From Arthrobacter sp. PsM3 (GTDB lineage Bacteria > Actinomycetota > Actinomycetes > Actinomycetales > Micrococcaceae): DNA of 64,000 nucleotides. The stretch lies in assembly GCF_030433895.1 (NCBI RefSeq), contig NZ_JARUXE010000014.1:37468-101467 (forward strand), read 5' to 3'. The notes beneath the pieces are model-generated. The model saw nothing but the letters and a program-made list of their open reading frames with translations, did no database searches and had not been told where the DNA came from. Each line of letters starts with the position of its first letter. Within the stretch, counting starts at the first letter, position 1. The position numbers and the translations under genes were made by a program. Below, in pieces: positions 16,313 through 26,112 of this stretch.

Positions 16313-17063
16313 CCGCCTGAAACCCACCGATCACGGCCGCCTCCACTTGATTCTCATGCTGGTCCTGACCTTTTCCACCGGCGTCATCGACGCCGTGGGG
16401 TACCTGGGTCTGGACAGGGTTTTCACCGGGAACATGACCGGCAACGTCGTGATCCTGGGAATGGCCCTCGTCGGCGCGGACGAGCTGCCCGTGCTGGGCC
16501 CGTCAATTGCCCTGGCCGGTTTTGTGGCCGGCGCCGTGATTGCCGGCCGGATCCTCCGCCCCGAAGCCGCGGGCTGGAGCCGGCGCACCACCGGCCTGCT
16601 GACCGCCGTCGGACTGGTCATGGCCGCTGTTGCTGCCGTGTTGTTCGTGGACCCGCCGCGGGCCGGGGCACCGACCACCCTGGTCATCACGGCGGCGCTG
16701 GCCATGGCCATGGGCATCCAGGCAGCCAGCGCCCGGCATCTGAGCGTCAAGGACGTCACGACGGTGGTGGTGACGTCCACGCTGACCGGGCTGGCCGCGG
16801 ATTCGCGGTTGGGCGGCGGAACCGGGGCGCACTGGGGCCGGCGGCTTGGCGCCGTGGTCCTGATCCTGCTGGGAGCCGCGGCCGGAGCGGCGCTGCTCCA
16901 TGTCCATGTCGGGCTGGGCGTGCTGCTGACAGCGTTGCTGAGCCTGGGTGTGGCAGTTGCAGGTGGCATCGCCCGCCGTCGAACGCCTAGCCCCTCCGCT
17001 CCCGCCACAGCAGCGACACCACAAACACCACCGCACCGAGTCCCAGCATCACAAAGACCATGA
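16305..17063 (+). CDS. DUF1275 (YoaK-like) membrane protein
   Basis: 252 residues from TTG 16305 (GAAAGG seven bases upstream). About six hydrophobic helices. The family N-terminus LTFSTGVIDAVGYLGLDRVFTGNMTGNVVILGM is clear, and GIQAASARHLSVKDVTTVVVTSTLTGL is the second signature. Function of DUF1275 is unknown; here it ends an amidase operon and might move the product. The last 77 bp overlap the 3' end of the convergent MFS gene, and that Pro/Thr-rich tail is not conserved-looking. Confidence 0.85.
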   Translation: MLNRLKPTDHGRLHLILMLVLTFSTGVIDAVGYLGLDRVFTGNMTGNVVILGMALVGADELPVLGPSIALAGFVAGAVIAGRILRPEAAGWSRRTTGLLTAVGLVMAAVAAVLFVDPPRAGAPTTLVITAALAMAMGIQAASARHLSVKDVTTVVVTSTLTGLAADSRLGGGTGAHWGRRLGAVVLILLGAAAGAALLHVHVGLGVLLTALLSLGVAVAGGIARRRTPSPSAPATAATPQTPPHRVPASQRP

Positions 17064-18366
17064 GCCCCCAGTTGGCCTGGTTCACCCCGGTGCCGTAGAA
17101 GATGCCGATCAGCACGGTGGCCGTGATCGCGCCGAGGTACCGGCAGGTCTGGAAGATCCCGGCAGCCACGCCGCGCTCCTCCGGCCGGGTGGACACGTAC
17201 ATGCCCTGGCTGGAGGCGATGCTGACCACCCCGTAGGGCACGCCCAGCAGCGCGGTCAGCGCAAACACCAGCGGAACGGCCAATGAAGCCGTCAGCAGCC
17301 ACATCGTCCCCGAGGCCACCAGGAGCAGCACGACGCCGGCGATCAGCACCCGCTTCACGCCGAAACGGTCGATGGCGCGGACGGCGAACGGGGTCACCAC
17401 CACCGACATCGCGGCCAGCGGCAGCATCAGCAGGCCCACGACGCCGGGACCGTAGCCGCCGGCTTCCTGCAGCAGCTGCGGCAGGCCGAAGAACGCGAAG
17501 TAATAGACGCCGCTGAAGACCGCAAAGCCCAGATAGACCAGCAGCAGCGGCCGGTTCCGGCCCAGCAGCCGCAGGTCCAGGAACGGCGGGGCGAAGCGCA
17601 GCTCACGCCAGACGAACAGCACCGCCATCAGGGCACCTCCCCCGAGCAGCCACCAGCGGTAGGCGGGCAGCACGTTCAGCAGAGCCATCATCACCAGGAC
17701 CATGGAGCCAAGGAACGCCAGAATCCCGGGGATGTCCGAGTCGCGCAGCAGGTCCGAGACCCGGCCGCGTTCCCGGTCCTCATCCGCCGGAGCGAAGCGG
17801 CGGACCAGCAGGATCGCGGCCAGCGACAGCGGGACGTTGACCAGGAACAGGGCCTGCCAGCCGACGAACCCCACCAGCAGCCCGCCCACCACCGGCCCGA
17901 CTGCGGCCGCGGAGGTGTTGGCCATCTGGATCCGGCCCAGCGGCCGGGTGGACTTCACATGCGCCTGCTTCGCCAATGCCCCGACCATCACAACGGCGCT
18001 CGGGTACGCGGTGGCCGTGCCGAGCGCCATGAAGCCGCGGGCCACGCAGAGCACCGCAAAGTTCGGCGAAAACGGGGCCAGCGCACAGGTCACGGCCACC
18101 AGTACCATGCCGAGCATAAACAGCCGGCGCGGCCCGAACCGGTCCGCCAGCCGGCCCATCAGCGGCTGGCCGGCCGCGGAGGTGAGATAGAAGGAGGTGA
18201 TCACCCAGGTGACGGTGGCGACGTCGAGCCCGAAGTCGGCGCGCAGCACCACGAGGGCGACGGCGATCATCGAGGAGTTCAGCGGGTTCAGTGCCGTGCC
18301 TAGGCTGAGTCCTGCGACGGCGAGGCCCGTCCGGGGAGAGTTGCTCACGGCAACAGTCTGTCCCAC
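16987..18366 (-). CDS. MFS transporter of the DHA2/EmrB-QacA type
   Basis: 459 residues with many hydrophobic helices. N-terminal LNPLNSSMIAVALVVLRADFGLDVATVTWVITSFYLTSAAGQPLMGRLADRFGPRR is the drug:H+ antiporter-2 pattern (motif A and D1). The long loop PADEDRERGRVSDLLRDSDI around the middle is cytosolic. Export of drugs or metabolites is likely; substrate unknown. Monocistronic, and it ends inside the DUF1275 gene on the other strand. Confidence 0.9.
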   Translation of the reverse strand: MGQTVAVSNSPRTGLAVAGLSLGTALNPLNSSMIAVALVVLRADFGLDVATVTWVITSFYLTSAAGQPLMGRLADRFGPRRLFMLGMVLVAVTCALAPFSPNFAVLCVARGFMALGTATAYPSAVVMVGALAKQAHVKSTRPLGRIQMANTSAAAVGPVVGGLLVGFVGWQALFLVNVPLSLAAILLVRRFAPADEDRERGRVSDLLRDSDIPGILAFLGSMVLVMMALLNVLPAYRWWLLGGGALMAVLFVWRELRFAPPFLDLRLLGRNRPLLLVYLGFAVFSGVYYFAFFGLPQLLQEAGGYGPGVVGLLMLPLAAMSVVVTPFAVRAIDRFGVKRVLIAGVVLLLVASGTMWLLTASLAVPLVFALTALLGVPYGVVSIASSQGMYVSTRPEERGVAAGIFQTCRYLGAITATVLIGIFYGTGVNQANWGLMVFVMLGLGAVVFVVSLLWRERRG

Positions 18367-18522
18367 CGCGCTAGCCTAAATCGAACCGGACGACAAATTC
18401 CGCGATGACAGGACTTGTGATGCGTCACGCAAGGCAGACACTTGGCCTTGCGGTTGTGGATCTGAACGCTCTCTGGCGGCGTTCCGTGATCGCTTGGTGT
18501 CGCATTCAGGGATGCGACGCTG

Positions 18523-19548
18523 TTAGTGCTTGTGCCTGGGCGGTCCGCTGGATTCCCTGGGTATGAGGGTGGGCATGGATTTCCGTATGTGCGGCTCCTT
18601 GCCCGGGTTGACGAGGAGATCGATGGCAGTGCTGGCGATCTGGGCGAGGGGGACACGGACCGACGACAGCGGCGTGGCGAGCCGGGCCGAAAGCGGAGTG
18701 TCGTTGTACCCAACGAGTGCCAGGTCCTTCCCGACCTCGATCCCCAAGCGATGGGCTGCCGCGATGATTCCCAAGGCTATGTTGTCGTTGGCCGCAAACA
18801 CGGCCGTGGGGCGTTTACCGGTGCTTTTACCCAGCAACGACTCACCAGCGGAGAACCCGTTTTCGATGCCATAGCCGGAGGCGAGGAGCCATTCTTCGGG
18901 CGGCGTGATGCCGGCCTCATCGAGGGCGCGTCGGGCGCCTGCGAGGCGGCCGACGGCGCTGGAAGTGAATGACGGCCCGGTCACGACCGCGATATCCCGG
19001 TGGCCCAGATCGATAAGGTGGCGGACGGCGAGATATCCGCCTACTTCGTCGTCTCCGACTGCCGAGGGGCTCACGCCGTCAGTGCGCAGCACCAGTACGT
19101 GGGGGACGCCGCGCTGGCGCAGGCGCCGGGGCAGCTCGTCATCAAGACGGGCGGTGGCCAGAATCAGGCCGTCCACGTTGCGGTCCAGCAGCGTTTCGGT
19201 GGCGCGGCGTTCGTCTTCCGGGTCATCTCCGCTCGTGGCGACCATCGCGAAGTATCCCCGGTCCGATGCCGCGCGCTCGAGTTCCTCGAACATGAGCGCC
19301 ATCACCGTATCGCTGAGGCGCGGGACAAGCACGCCCAGGGTCCGCGTTTCCCCGCGCCGCAGGCTCGACGCAAAGGAGTTGCGGCGGTAGCCGAGTTCCT
19401 CGGCCACCTTCCGGACGTGCTCGGCAGCGGCGGAGCGTGATGCCGTGCCTCGTTCATCCAGAGCGCGGCTTGCGGTCGAAAGACTCACCCCGCTGGCCGC
19501 GGCAACGTCCCGCAGTGTGACGCTTGCACCTGTGACTGCCGGTTCCAT
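18523..19548 (-). CDS. LacI-family transcriptional regulator
   Basis: 341 residues. HTH and hinge: VTLRDVAAASGVSLSTASRALDE, then VRKVAEELGYRRN. The periplasmic-binding-type effector domain begins LGVLVPRLSDTVMALMFEELERAA. It ends with VRVPLAQIASTAIDLLVNPG, normal for the family. Divergent from a DapA-family gene whose promoter carries two LacI-like sites, so it very likely represses that operon and senses a sugar acid or related substrate. Confidence 0.93.
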   Translation of the reverse strand: MEPAVTGASVTLRDVAAASGVSLSTASRALDERGTASRSAAAEHVRKVAEELGYRRNSFASSLRRGETRTLGVLVPRLSDTVMALMFEELERAASDRGYFAMVATSGDDPEDERRATETLLDRNVDGLILATARLDDELPRRLRQRGVPHVLVLRTDGVSPSAVGDDEVGGYLAVRHLIDLGHRDIAVVTGPSFTSSAVGRLAGARRALDEAGITPPEEWLLASGYGIENGFSAGESLLGKSTGKRPTAVFAANDNIALGIIAAAHRLGIEVGKDLALVGYNDTPLSARLATPLSSVRVPLAQIASTAIDLLVNPGKEPHIRKSMPTLIPRESSGPPRHKH

Positions 19549-19614
19549 GCGAATTTCTCCCGTTCACGATTGTCTTAGAAGACACTCTATTTCCTCCTTG
19601 TGGGCAGCCGGGCC

Positions 19615-19668
19615 TTGACAGTGAGCTGGGACACGTCGCACAATGAAAACGTTCCCGCAAACGTTCTC
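19615..19668 (+). promoter_or_regulatory. Promoter with twin LacI-type operators
   Basis: TTGACA (19615-19620), 18 bp, CACAAT (19639-19644). Immediately after lie GAAAACGTTCCC (19645-19656) and GCAAACGTTCTC (19657-19668), two AAACGTTC sites spaced by 12 bp and covering the expected transcription start. The LacI gene is transcribed away from this point. Confidence 0.75.
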
Positions 19669-19711
19669 ACATCCTATCGGGACTACGATCAAGAAAACAG
19701 AGGAAGCTCTC

Positions 19712-20647
19712 ATGACCATCGATCTTCGCGGACTTGTTCCCGCACCTGTAACGCCGTTCAACCGTGACGGCAGCGTCGACGTCGACGCGATCCACCGCCT
19801 CGGTGGCTGGCTGGCCAGCGTCGAGGGCGTCAAGGGCCTCGTTGTTCTAGGCCACGCCGGCGAAGGGACCTTCCTGACCCAGGAGGAACAAGCCCTCGTC
19901 ATCCGCGCCTTCAAGGAATCCGTCAATGGCGAACTGCCGATCATCGCCGGCATCACGGGTGAGGGCAACATGGTCGCTGCATTGGAAGCCAAGCGTGCAG
20001 TGGAGGCCGGCGCCTCCGCCGGTCTGGTCTACCCGTCCCATGGCTGGCTCCGCTTCGGATACCAGAAGGGCGCGCCGCAAACGCGCTACAAGGAAATCTA
20101 CGAAACCTCCGGGCTGCCGCTGATCCTCTTCCAGTACCCGGACGCCACCAAGGCCACCTACGATCTGGAAACCCAGCTCGAGATCGCTGGCCAGGAAGGC
20201 GTGTTCGCCACCAAGAACGGCGTGCGTAACATGAAGCGCTGGGACACCGAAATCCCGGTCCTGCGCGCAACCTACCCGGACCTGCAGATCCTCACCTGCC
20301 ACGATGAGTACCTGCTGCACACCATGTTCGACGTAGACGGCGCACTCGTCGGTTACGGCGGACTGGCGCCCGAGCCGCTGGTGGAGCTCATCGCCGCCGG
20401 AAAGGCCAAGGACTACGCCGCGGCCCGCGCCATTCATGACCGCCTCCTGCCGGTGACCAAGAATGTCTACCACCGCGGATCCCACATGGAAGGCACCGTC
20501 GCCCTCAAGGAAGGCCTCGTCGCCCGCGGCATCCTCGAGCACGCTACCGTCCGCCCGCCACTGCTTCCGCTTGCCGAAGGCGCCGGCGATGAGATCGCAC
20601 TGGCTCTCAAGTCCGCCAACCTGGGCAGCGTAACCGTCCCCGCCTGA
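19712..20647 (+). CDS. Dihydrodipicolinate synthase/N-acetylneuraminate lyase family protein
   Basis: 311 residues from ATG 19712 (AGAGGAAG upstream). Class I aldolase TIM barrel: APVTPFNRDGSVD, GHAGEGTFLTQEE (the GTTGE region), Tyr142 in FQYP and Schiff-base Lys168 in ATKNGV. Control by a LacI protein and linkage to a sugar-porter carrier speak against lysine biosynthesis and for a catabolic aldolase or dehydratase, such as one acting on keto-deoxy sugar acids. Exact substrate not determinable. Confidence 0.88.
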   Translation: MTIDLRGLVPAPVTPFNRDGSVDVDAIHRLGGWLASVEGVKGLVVLGHAGEGTFLTQEEQALVIRAFKESVNGELPIIAGITGEGNMVAALEAKRAVEAGASAGLVYPSHGWLRFGYQKGAPQTRYKEIYETSGLPLILFQYPDATKATYDLETQLEIAGQEGVFATKNGVRNMKRWDTEIPVLRATYPDLQILTCHDEYLLHTMFDVDGALVGYGGLAPEPLVELIAAGKAKDYAAARAIHDRLLPVTKNVYHRGSHMEGTVALKEGLVARGILEHATVRPPLLPLAEGAGDEIALALKSANLGSVTVPA

Positions 20648-20660
20648 TCTTCGGATCCCT

Positions 20661-20691
20661 GAGGATGGCGGGCAACCCGCCCGCCATCCTC
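20661..20691 (+). terminator. Intra-operon hairpin
   Basis: GAGGATGGCGGGC (20661-20673) pairs perfectly with 20679-20691 around a 5-base loop. There is no T-run. It sits between the aldolase and MFS genes and may reduce transcription of the carrier or protect upstream mRNA. Confidence 0.6.
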
Positions 20692-20762
20692 TCCAAACTT
20701 TCACTCTCCCACTCTTGGTCAATGACGACCCCAGCAACGCAGCTGGAGAAGGAGGACTCGCA

Positions 20763-22160
20763 GTGCGCGAGCCGAACAACACCGCAACCATGGCCAGCGG
20801 CCCGGAGGCCGCCAGAATCAACGCAGAGCTGGTGGCAAGACTCGAACGGCTCCCGGTCACTCGACGTCTGAGCCTCATCCGCATCATCATCGGATCAGCA
20901 ACCTTTTTCGACGCTTACACCGTCCTGGCCATCGCCTTCGCGATGCCCCAGCTGGTGACGGAATGGCACCTGAGCGCAGGCGAAATCGGAATGATCCTTT
21001 CCGCCGGCTATGTCGGCCAAATCTTCGGGTCCCTCTTCTTCGGACACCTGGCCGAGAGGATCGGACGGCTGCCCGTCCTCCTCATCACCATCCTGCTGTT
21101 CGTGTCCATGGACATCGGTTGCCTATTCGCCTGGGGAGCCTGGTCCATGATCGTCCTCCGCTTCCTCCAAGGCATCGGCACCGGCGGCGAAGTACCAGTC
21201 GCCAGCGCCTACATCAACGAATTCATCGGGGCCAAGAAGCGCGGACGCTTCTTCCTCCTCTATGAAGTGATCTTCCCCGTCGGCCTCATGTTTGCAGGCA
21301 TTGCCGGCTACTTCCTGGTACCGGTCTTCGGCTGGAAGGCCATGTTCATCGTCGGCCTCATCCCCGCGGTACTGACTATCCCCATGCGGGCCCTGATGCC
21401 CGAGTCACCGCGCTGGCTCGCCTCCACGGGCCGCGTCAAGAAGGCCGACGCCGTCGTCAGCATGCTCGAAAACGAGGCACTCAAAGCCGGGGCCACGCTG
21501 CCCGAACCCGTCGTGCGCCCCGTGGACGCCAAGGCCACCGCCCGCTCGGACTGGCGGGAACTTTTCAAGGGAATCTACCGCAAACGCACCTTCACCATCT
21601 GGTTCCTGTGGATCTGCGTATACATGGTCAACAACGGCCTCATCACCTGGCTGCCGACCCTATACAAGCAAACTTTCAACCTGCCACTGCAGACCAGCCT
21701 CGCCTACGGCTGGGTGACATCGGCGGTCGGCGTAGTCGCTTCCATCCTCTGCGCCCTGCTCATTGACAAGGTCGGCCGCAAGCGCTGGTACTCCGTGGCC
21801 TTCCTCGCCTCCACCGTTCCCCTCATCATCCTCACGGCCCTGGGCGCCGTCTCCGCGACACAGGTCGTCGTGTTCGCCAGCATCGCCTACGCCATCCTCC
21901 AGACCATCTCGTTCTCGCTGTACCTCTACTCTGCAGAGCTCTACCCGACCCGCCTCCGGGCCATCGGCACCGGCTTCGGCAGCGCCTGGCTCCGCGCAGG
22001 ATCCGCCGTCGGACCGCTCCTCGTCGGATGGATCGTCGACAACTACGGCATCAGCTACGTCTTCACCGTCTTCGCAGCAGTCGCCCTCATCGGAGGCCTC
22101 ATCACCATCGTCTTCGCCATCGAGACCAAGGGCCGGGTCCTCGAGGAACTCTCGCCCTAA
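20763..22160 (+). CDS. MFS transporter, sugar-porter-like
   Basis: 465 residues from GTG 20763, with the strong RBS AAGGAGG. Twelve helices. Sugar/organic-acid porter marks: GHLAERIGRLPVLL (motif A), RFLQGIGTGGEVPVASAYINE, PESPRWLAS after helix 6, and DKVGRKRW in the second half. It probably imports the substrate of the adjacent DapA-family enzyme, under the LacI regulator. A strong terminator follows. Confidence 0.9.
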   Translation: MREPNNTATMASGPEAARINAELVARLERLPVTRRLSLIRIIIGSATFFDAYTVLAIAFAMPQLVTEWHLSAGEIGMILSAGYVGQIFGSLFFGHLAERIGRLPVLLITILLFVSMDIGCLFAWGAWSMIVLRFLQGIGTGGEVPVASAYINEFIGAKKRGRFFLLYEVIFPVGLMFAGIAGYFLVPVFGWKAMFIVGLIPAVLTIPMRALMPESPRWLASTGRVKKADAVVSMLENEALKAGATLPEPVVRPVDAKATARSDWRELFKGIYRKRTFTIWFLWICVYMVNNGLITWLPTLYKQTFNLPLQTSLAYGWVTSAVGVVASILCALLIDKVGRKRWYSVAFLASTVPLIILTALGAVSATQVVVFASIAYAILQTISFSLYLYSAELYPTRLRAIGTGFGSAWLRAGSAVGPLLVGWIVDNYGISYVFTVFAAVALIGGLITIVFAIETKGRVLEELSP

Positions 22161-22198
22161 CCCAGCCCCATACACCGCGCGCAAATTACCAAGCCACG

Positions 22199-22228
22199 GC
22201 GGCCCAGACCTCAAAGAGGCTGGGCCGC
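22199..22228 (+). terminator. Terminator of the LacI-controlled operon
   Basis: GCGGCCCAG (22199-22207) pairs with 22220-22228, with an inner CCTC/GAGG stem and AAA loop. The remaining intergenic DNA to 22494 shows no gene. Confidence 0.75.
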
Positions 22229-22494
22229 TCCGGCTTGCCAGGGCACGACGCGCGGTATCTCAGTGCAAGGGCCAGCCAAGCGTGGATGACCTTCAGAAGG
22301 ATTCCTCCGCACGGGGCAGCGAATATGTGGGCCGCCCGTGAGTATGTCAACCCGATTCAGGCCTGTGGAGTCCCTCGCCCGGATCCCTGAATATGTTTTT
22401 TCACGTTTCATGTAACCAAAGCGGGTTCGCCGGAAACTACTGGAATGAACGGCTAAATTTGCCTTCGAAGAAATCAATGGGGGACAGAAATAAC

Positions 22495-23271
22495 ATGAAT
22501 TACCGGTCCAGCTCTGTCAGAAAAGCAACACTCACTGCTCTTGCGTTGAGTCTTACTCTTTCTGCCTGTGCGCCTGCCAAACAAGAAGCAGCCCCGTCAG
22601 CATCTCCCTTAACGTCGGTCATTGCGACGGAGACTGTTCCTGCCACGGCCGCCCCTACCGCAACGGCTACGCCGACACCCAGCCTCACGGCGACGGTAGA
22701 GCCAACGGTGGCTCCTGCTCCTACCCCTGAGCCAGCCGCACCGGGACTCGCAACCTTCACTTTCCCTGACGGTCATATCTCCTTTGACCACCCTGCCAAC
22801 TGGACCATCAAAACCCAGCAGGGTCCGTACCTTGATCATGTGAATGAAACAGACAAGGCAAAGTCAGTAGAGGCTCACATTTACGATGAAACCGGCAACC
22901 AGGTTTCAGTCATCACAAGCGGTGGATACGGTGGCGGTGCAGCAGGACCATCACTGCTGACGGTTCTGGATTCCCAGCCGGTCCCCAGTTTCCCGGTCAG
23001 GGATGGTGCCACAGTCTTTGCCTTCATTAAGTATGAGAATCCTGTTGACCACTCAGTCTTTTACCGCATGGGCAACATGGGCACAGAGCATGTCACCAAC
23101 GGTGAAGGTACTTCCGGTAGCTATGTTCGCATTGTGGGAAATGGCGCGTCCGAAGCACATGTTGACTTTGGCAGCCCCGCATTCAGCTCCCCGGAGAGTG
23201 CAAAAGCGTGGATGAAAACCCAGCAATACAGCCAGCTCAAAGCAATGCTGACCAGCATGCGCTACGTGTAG
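22495..23271 (+). CDS. Secreted lipoprotein, divergent member of a local paralogue family
   Basis: 258 residues from ATG 22495. Lipoprotein signal with lipobox LSAC (Cys25), then a Pro/Ala/Thr-rich linker to about residue 83. The globular part starts TFTFPDGHISFDHPANWTIK and matches the opening FTTxxGxLxFDYPxxWTVK of the lipoproteins at 37565 and 38367. Function unknown; extracytoplasmic, membrane-anchored. GC is visibly lower than in its neighbours and the RBS is poor, so it may be a more recent arrival. Confidence 0.82.
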   Translation: MNYRSSSVRKATLTALALSLTLSACAPAKQEAAPSASPLTSVIATETVPATAAPTATATPTPSLTATVEPTVAPAPTPEPAAPGLATFTFPDGHISFDHPANWTIKTQQGPYLDHVNETDKAKSVEAHIYDETGNQVSVITSGGYGGGAAGPSLLTVLDSQPVPSFPVRDGATVFAFIKYENPVDHSVFYRMGNMGTEHVTNGEGTSGSYVRIVGNGASEAHVDFGSPAFSSPESAKAWMKTQQYSQLKAMLTSMRYV

Positions 23272-23321
23272 TAGCCCGGGGTTTATGTCGGGTTGGCAGA
23301 GTCACGCCACGGCTTCAGGCT

Positions 23322-23343
23322 GGGCCGGGCCGGGCCGGGCCGG
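23322..23343. repeat. (GGGCC)4 simple repeat
   Basis: Four GGGCC units plus GG beside the duplicated ATPase tail; probably slippage-prone. Confidence 0.8.
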
Positions 23344-23373
23344 ACCACGCCGCCCCATGTTCGGCTCCCGTCA

Positions 23374-23447
23374 CCAGCGAAAGGCGTCAAAGAACCTTGG
23401 AAAGGAACGCCTTGGTCCGGTCGTGCTGCGGATTGCTCAGGATCTCC
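23374..23447 (-). pseudogene. Remnant 3' end of an ABC ATPase gene (duplicate of 24292-24365)
   Basis: 74 bp, about 71 identical to the 3' end of the GlnQ-like gene. In the minus frame it encodes [19 protein letters not shown] and a stop at 23387-23389. The rest of the gene is absent. Together with 24292-24365 it brackets the methyltransferase gene as a direct repeat. Confidence 0.85.
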
Positions 23448-23497
23448 ACAGTCGACTGATAAGGCCGCGGTCGTCCACGTAACAAAGTAGTCCACCG

Positions 23498-23544
23498 GGA
23501 TCCGACGCGGACCGGCGCCTCCGAAGTTGGTCCGCGTCGGATCC
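23498..23544. terminator. Strong hairpin downstream of the methyltransferase gene
   Basis: 16 bp perfect arms, GGATCCGACGCGGACC (23498-23513) with 23529-23544, and a 15-base loop. It lies 28 bp past the methyltransferase stop on the minus strand. No T-run. Confidence 0.6.
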
Positions 23545-23571
23545 GCGGACCGCGGCAAACGGTGTAGCGAG

Positions 23572-24210
23572 TTACAACTGGCGGGCGATGACGTCGTAGA
23601 TGTGCCAGTGCTTGGGACCCCGAAACGACAGGCCCTCGGCGTCGTACACCTCGAATGTCTGGATCTGCAGCCCGTCGAAAAGCCGGCGTGCCTCCACCTC
23701 GGTGTGGAAGTTCCACTCCGGGACGTCCGCCCAGGAATCCCGGTCCCCGAACAGGTTCACGGCCACAACGCCCTCGCGCCGGAGGGCTCCCAGCATCATC
23801 CACCAGAAGCGTCCGAATTCCGCCGGGCGGATGAAAGGCAGCGAATAGCCAGCGAAGATCAGGTCCGCTGCCGGGAGGTCCCGGAGTTCCTGGAAGGGGC
23901 GGACCTCGATACTGAGCCGGCCGTCCGCGTCCGTCGGTACGATCCCCAGCAGCCGCTCCCTGGTGTCCAGCAGAGAATCCACGGCGTGCACCCGCCAGCC
24001 ATCGCGCAGCAGGGCCAGCGTTTCTTTTCCGGCGCCGCAACCCAGGTCAATGGCACGGCGGCCGTTCCCCTGACCGGCGAAAGACATGGCCTCGATGCAG
24101 AGCGGGCGCACGGGACGGTCCGCCTGGGCCGCGTTGTAGTCAGCCCAGACCTTGCTGTCCGCGAGGCTTTCCACAGCATCATTTTTCCACTCGCGCGGCG
24201 GCAAAGCCAC
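23572..24210 (-). CDS. Class I SAM-dependent methyltransferase
   Basis: 212 residues. Motif I AIDLGCGAG (53-61), motif II region VHAVDSLLD, acidic DLIFAGYSLPFIRP (motif IV place), and motif VI-like GVVAVNLFGDRDSW. The substrate is unknown; the N-terminal KVWADYNAAQADRPVRPLC resembles small-molecule methyltransferases of the TehB/type-11 kind. It lies between two copies of the ABC ATPase 3' end, so it appears to have been inserted or moved next to the transporter operon. Confidence 0.85.
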   Translation of the reverse strand: MALPPREWKNDAVESLADSKVWADYNAAQADRPVRPLCIEAMSFAGQGNGRRAIDLGCGAGKETLALLRDGWRVHAVDSLLDTRERLLGIVPTDADGRLSIEVRPFQELRDLPAADLIFAGYSLPFIRPAEFGRFWWMMLGALRREGVVAVNLFGDRDSWADVPEWNFHTEVEARRLFDGLQIQTFEVYDAEGLSFRGPKHWHIYDVIARQL

Positions 24211-24304
24211 AGGTCAGGGCCGCGTAAGGCCCGGCCCAGGCAGGGCGGGGCCCGCCAGCGAGTGGTCGGCTCCCGGCCTCAGCGAACGTCGCCAGCGAAA
24301 GGCG

Positions 24305-25068
<764 letters not shown>

Positions 25069-25072
<4 letters not shown>

Positions 25073-26106
25073 CCTTTTCCTCCAAAGTCGTTTCCGAGCG
25101 GTGCTCCGGGCTCGCCGGGACCCGCCGTCGGTGCCGTTGCCGGCGTCGCCGGTTCCTTGCCTGTCCTGACCCGGCCGGTTCCTCGCGAGAAGCGCTTCTC
25201 AATAAAGTGCTGGCCCACCATCAGGACAGAGGTAAAGAGCAGGTACCAGAGCGACGCCACCAGCAGCAGCGGCACCGGAGTGAACGTCACCGCGGAGATA
25301 CCGCGGGACACCCCATAGAGGTCGATGCTCAACGGAATAGCGGCCACCAGGGAGGTGGTCTTGAGCATTGAGATCACCTCGTTGCCGGTGGGCGGAATGA
25401 TGATCTTCATGGCCTGCGGAACCACCACGAACCGCATCGTCTGGCCCCAGGACATCGCCAGCGCCGTCGAGGCCTCTGCCTGTCCCTCGTCCACGGACAA
25501 CAGCCCGGCGCGCACGATCTCGGACATGTAGGCCGCTTCGTTCAGCGCCAGCCCAATCACGGCCGTGATGAAGAGGTTGGTGAAGATCTCGTTCGGGATG
25601 GTCACCCACGGGTCCGTAAACGGAATGCCCAGCGTGAACACCGGGTAGATCAGGGACACGATGCCCCAGAAGACCAGCTGCACGTAGACCGGGGTGCCGC
25701 GGAAGATCCAGATGTACAGCCAGGCGATGCTCTTCAGCACCGGGTTGGGCGAAAGCCGCATGATGGCCAGCAGCAGGCCGATGACGATCGCGCCGATCAT
25801 CGCGTAGATGGTCAGCCAGAGCGTCACCCAGGCTGCCTGGCTGATCCGGCGGTCGAAGATGTACTTGCCCACGTCCGGCCAGCCGTAGTCCGGGCGCTGG
25901 GCGGCGTCCAGCACAAAGACCGCCAGCCCGAGCACGAGGATTACTGCCACCACGTTCCGCCAGGGGTGGCGCAGCGGGATGGCGACGATGGCTTCCGGCG
26001 GCGCGTCGTCGTCGTGACGGCCCCGGCCGGCCCGGGGCGTCCTGCCGGACTCCCCGTGCCTGCCGGGTTCGGCCTCAAGCATCCGGTCGGATTCCGGCTC
26101 GCTCAT
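25069..26106 (-). CDS. Polar amino-acid ABC transporter permease
   Basis: 345 residues, longer than most HisM/GlnP-type permeases because of a charged N-terminal extension of about 45 residues ([18 protein letters not shown]) and a Pro/Ala-rich tail. About six helices; the EAA loop [25 protein letters not shown] is present and contacts the ATPase. Only one permease gene is seen, so it would act as a homodimer. It follows the binding-protein gene closely. Confidence 0.92.
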
Positions 26107-26112
26107 CTGCTA

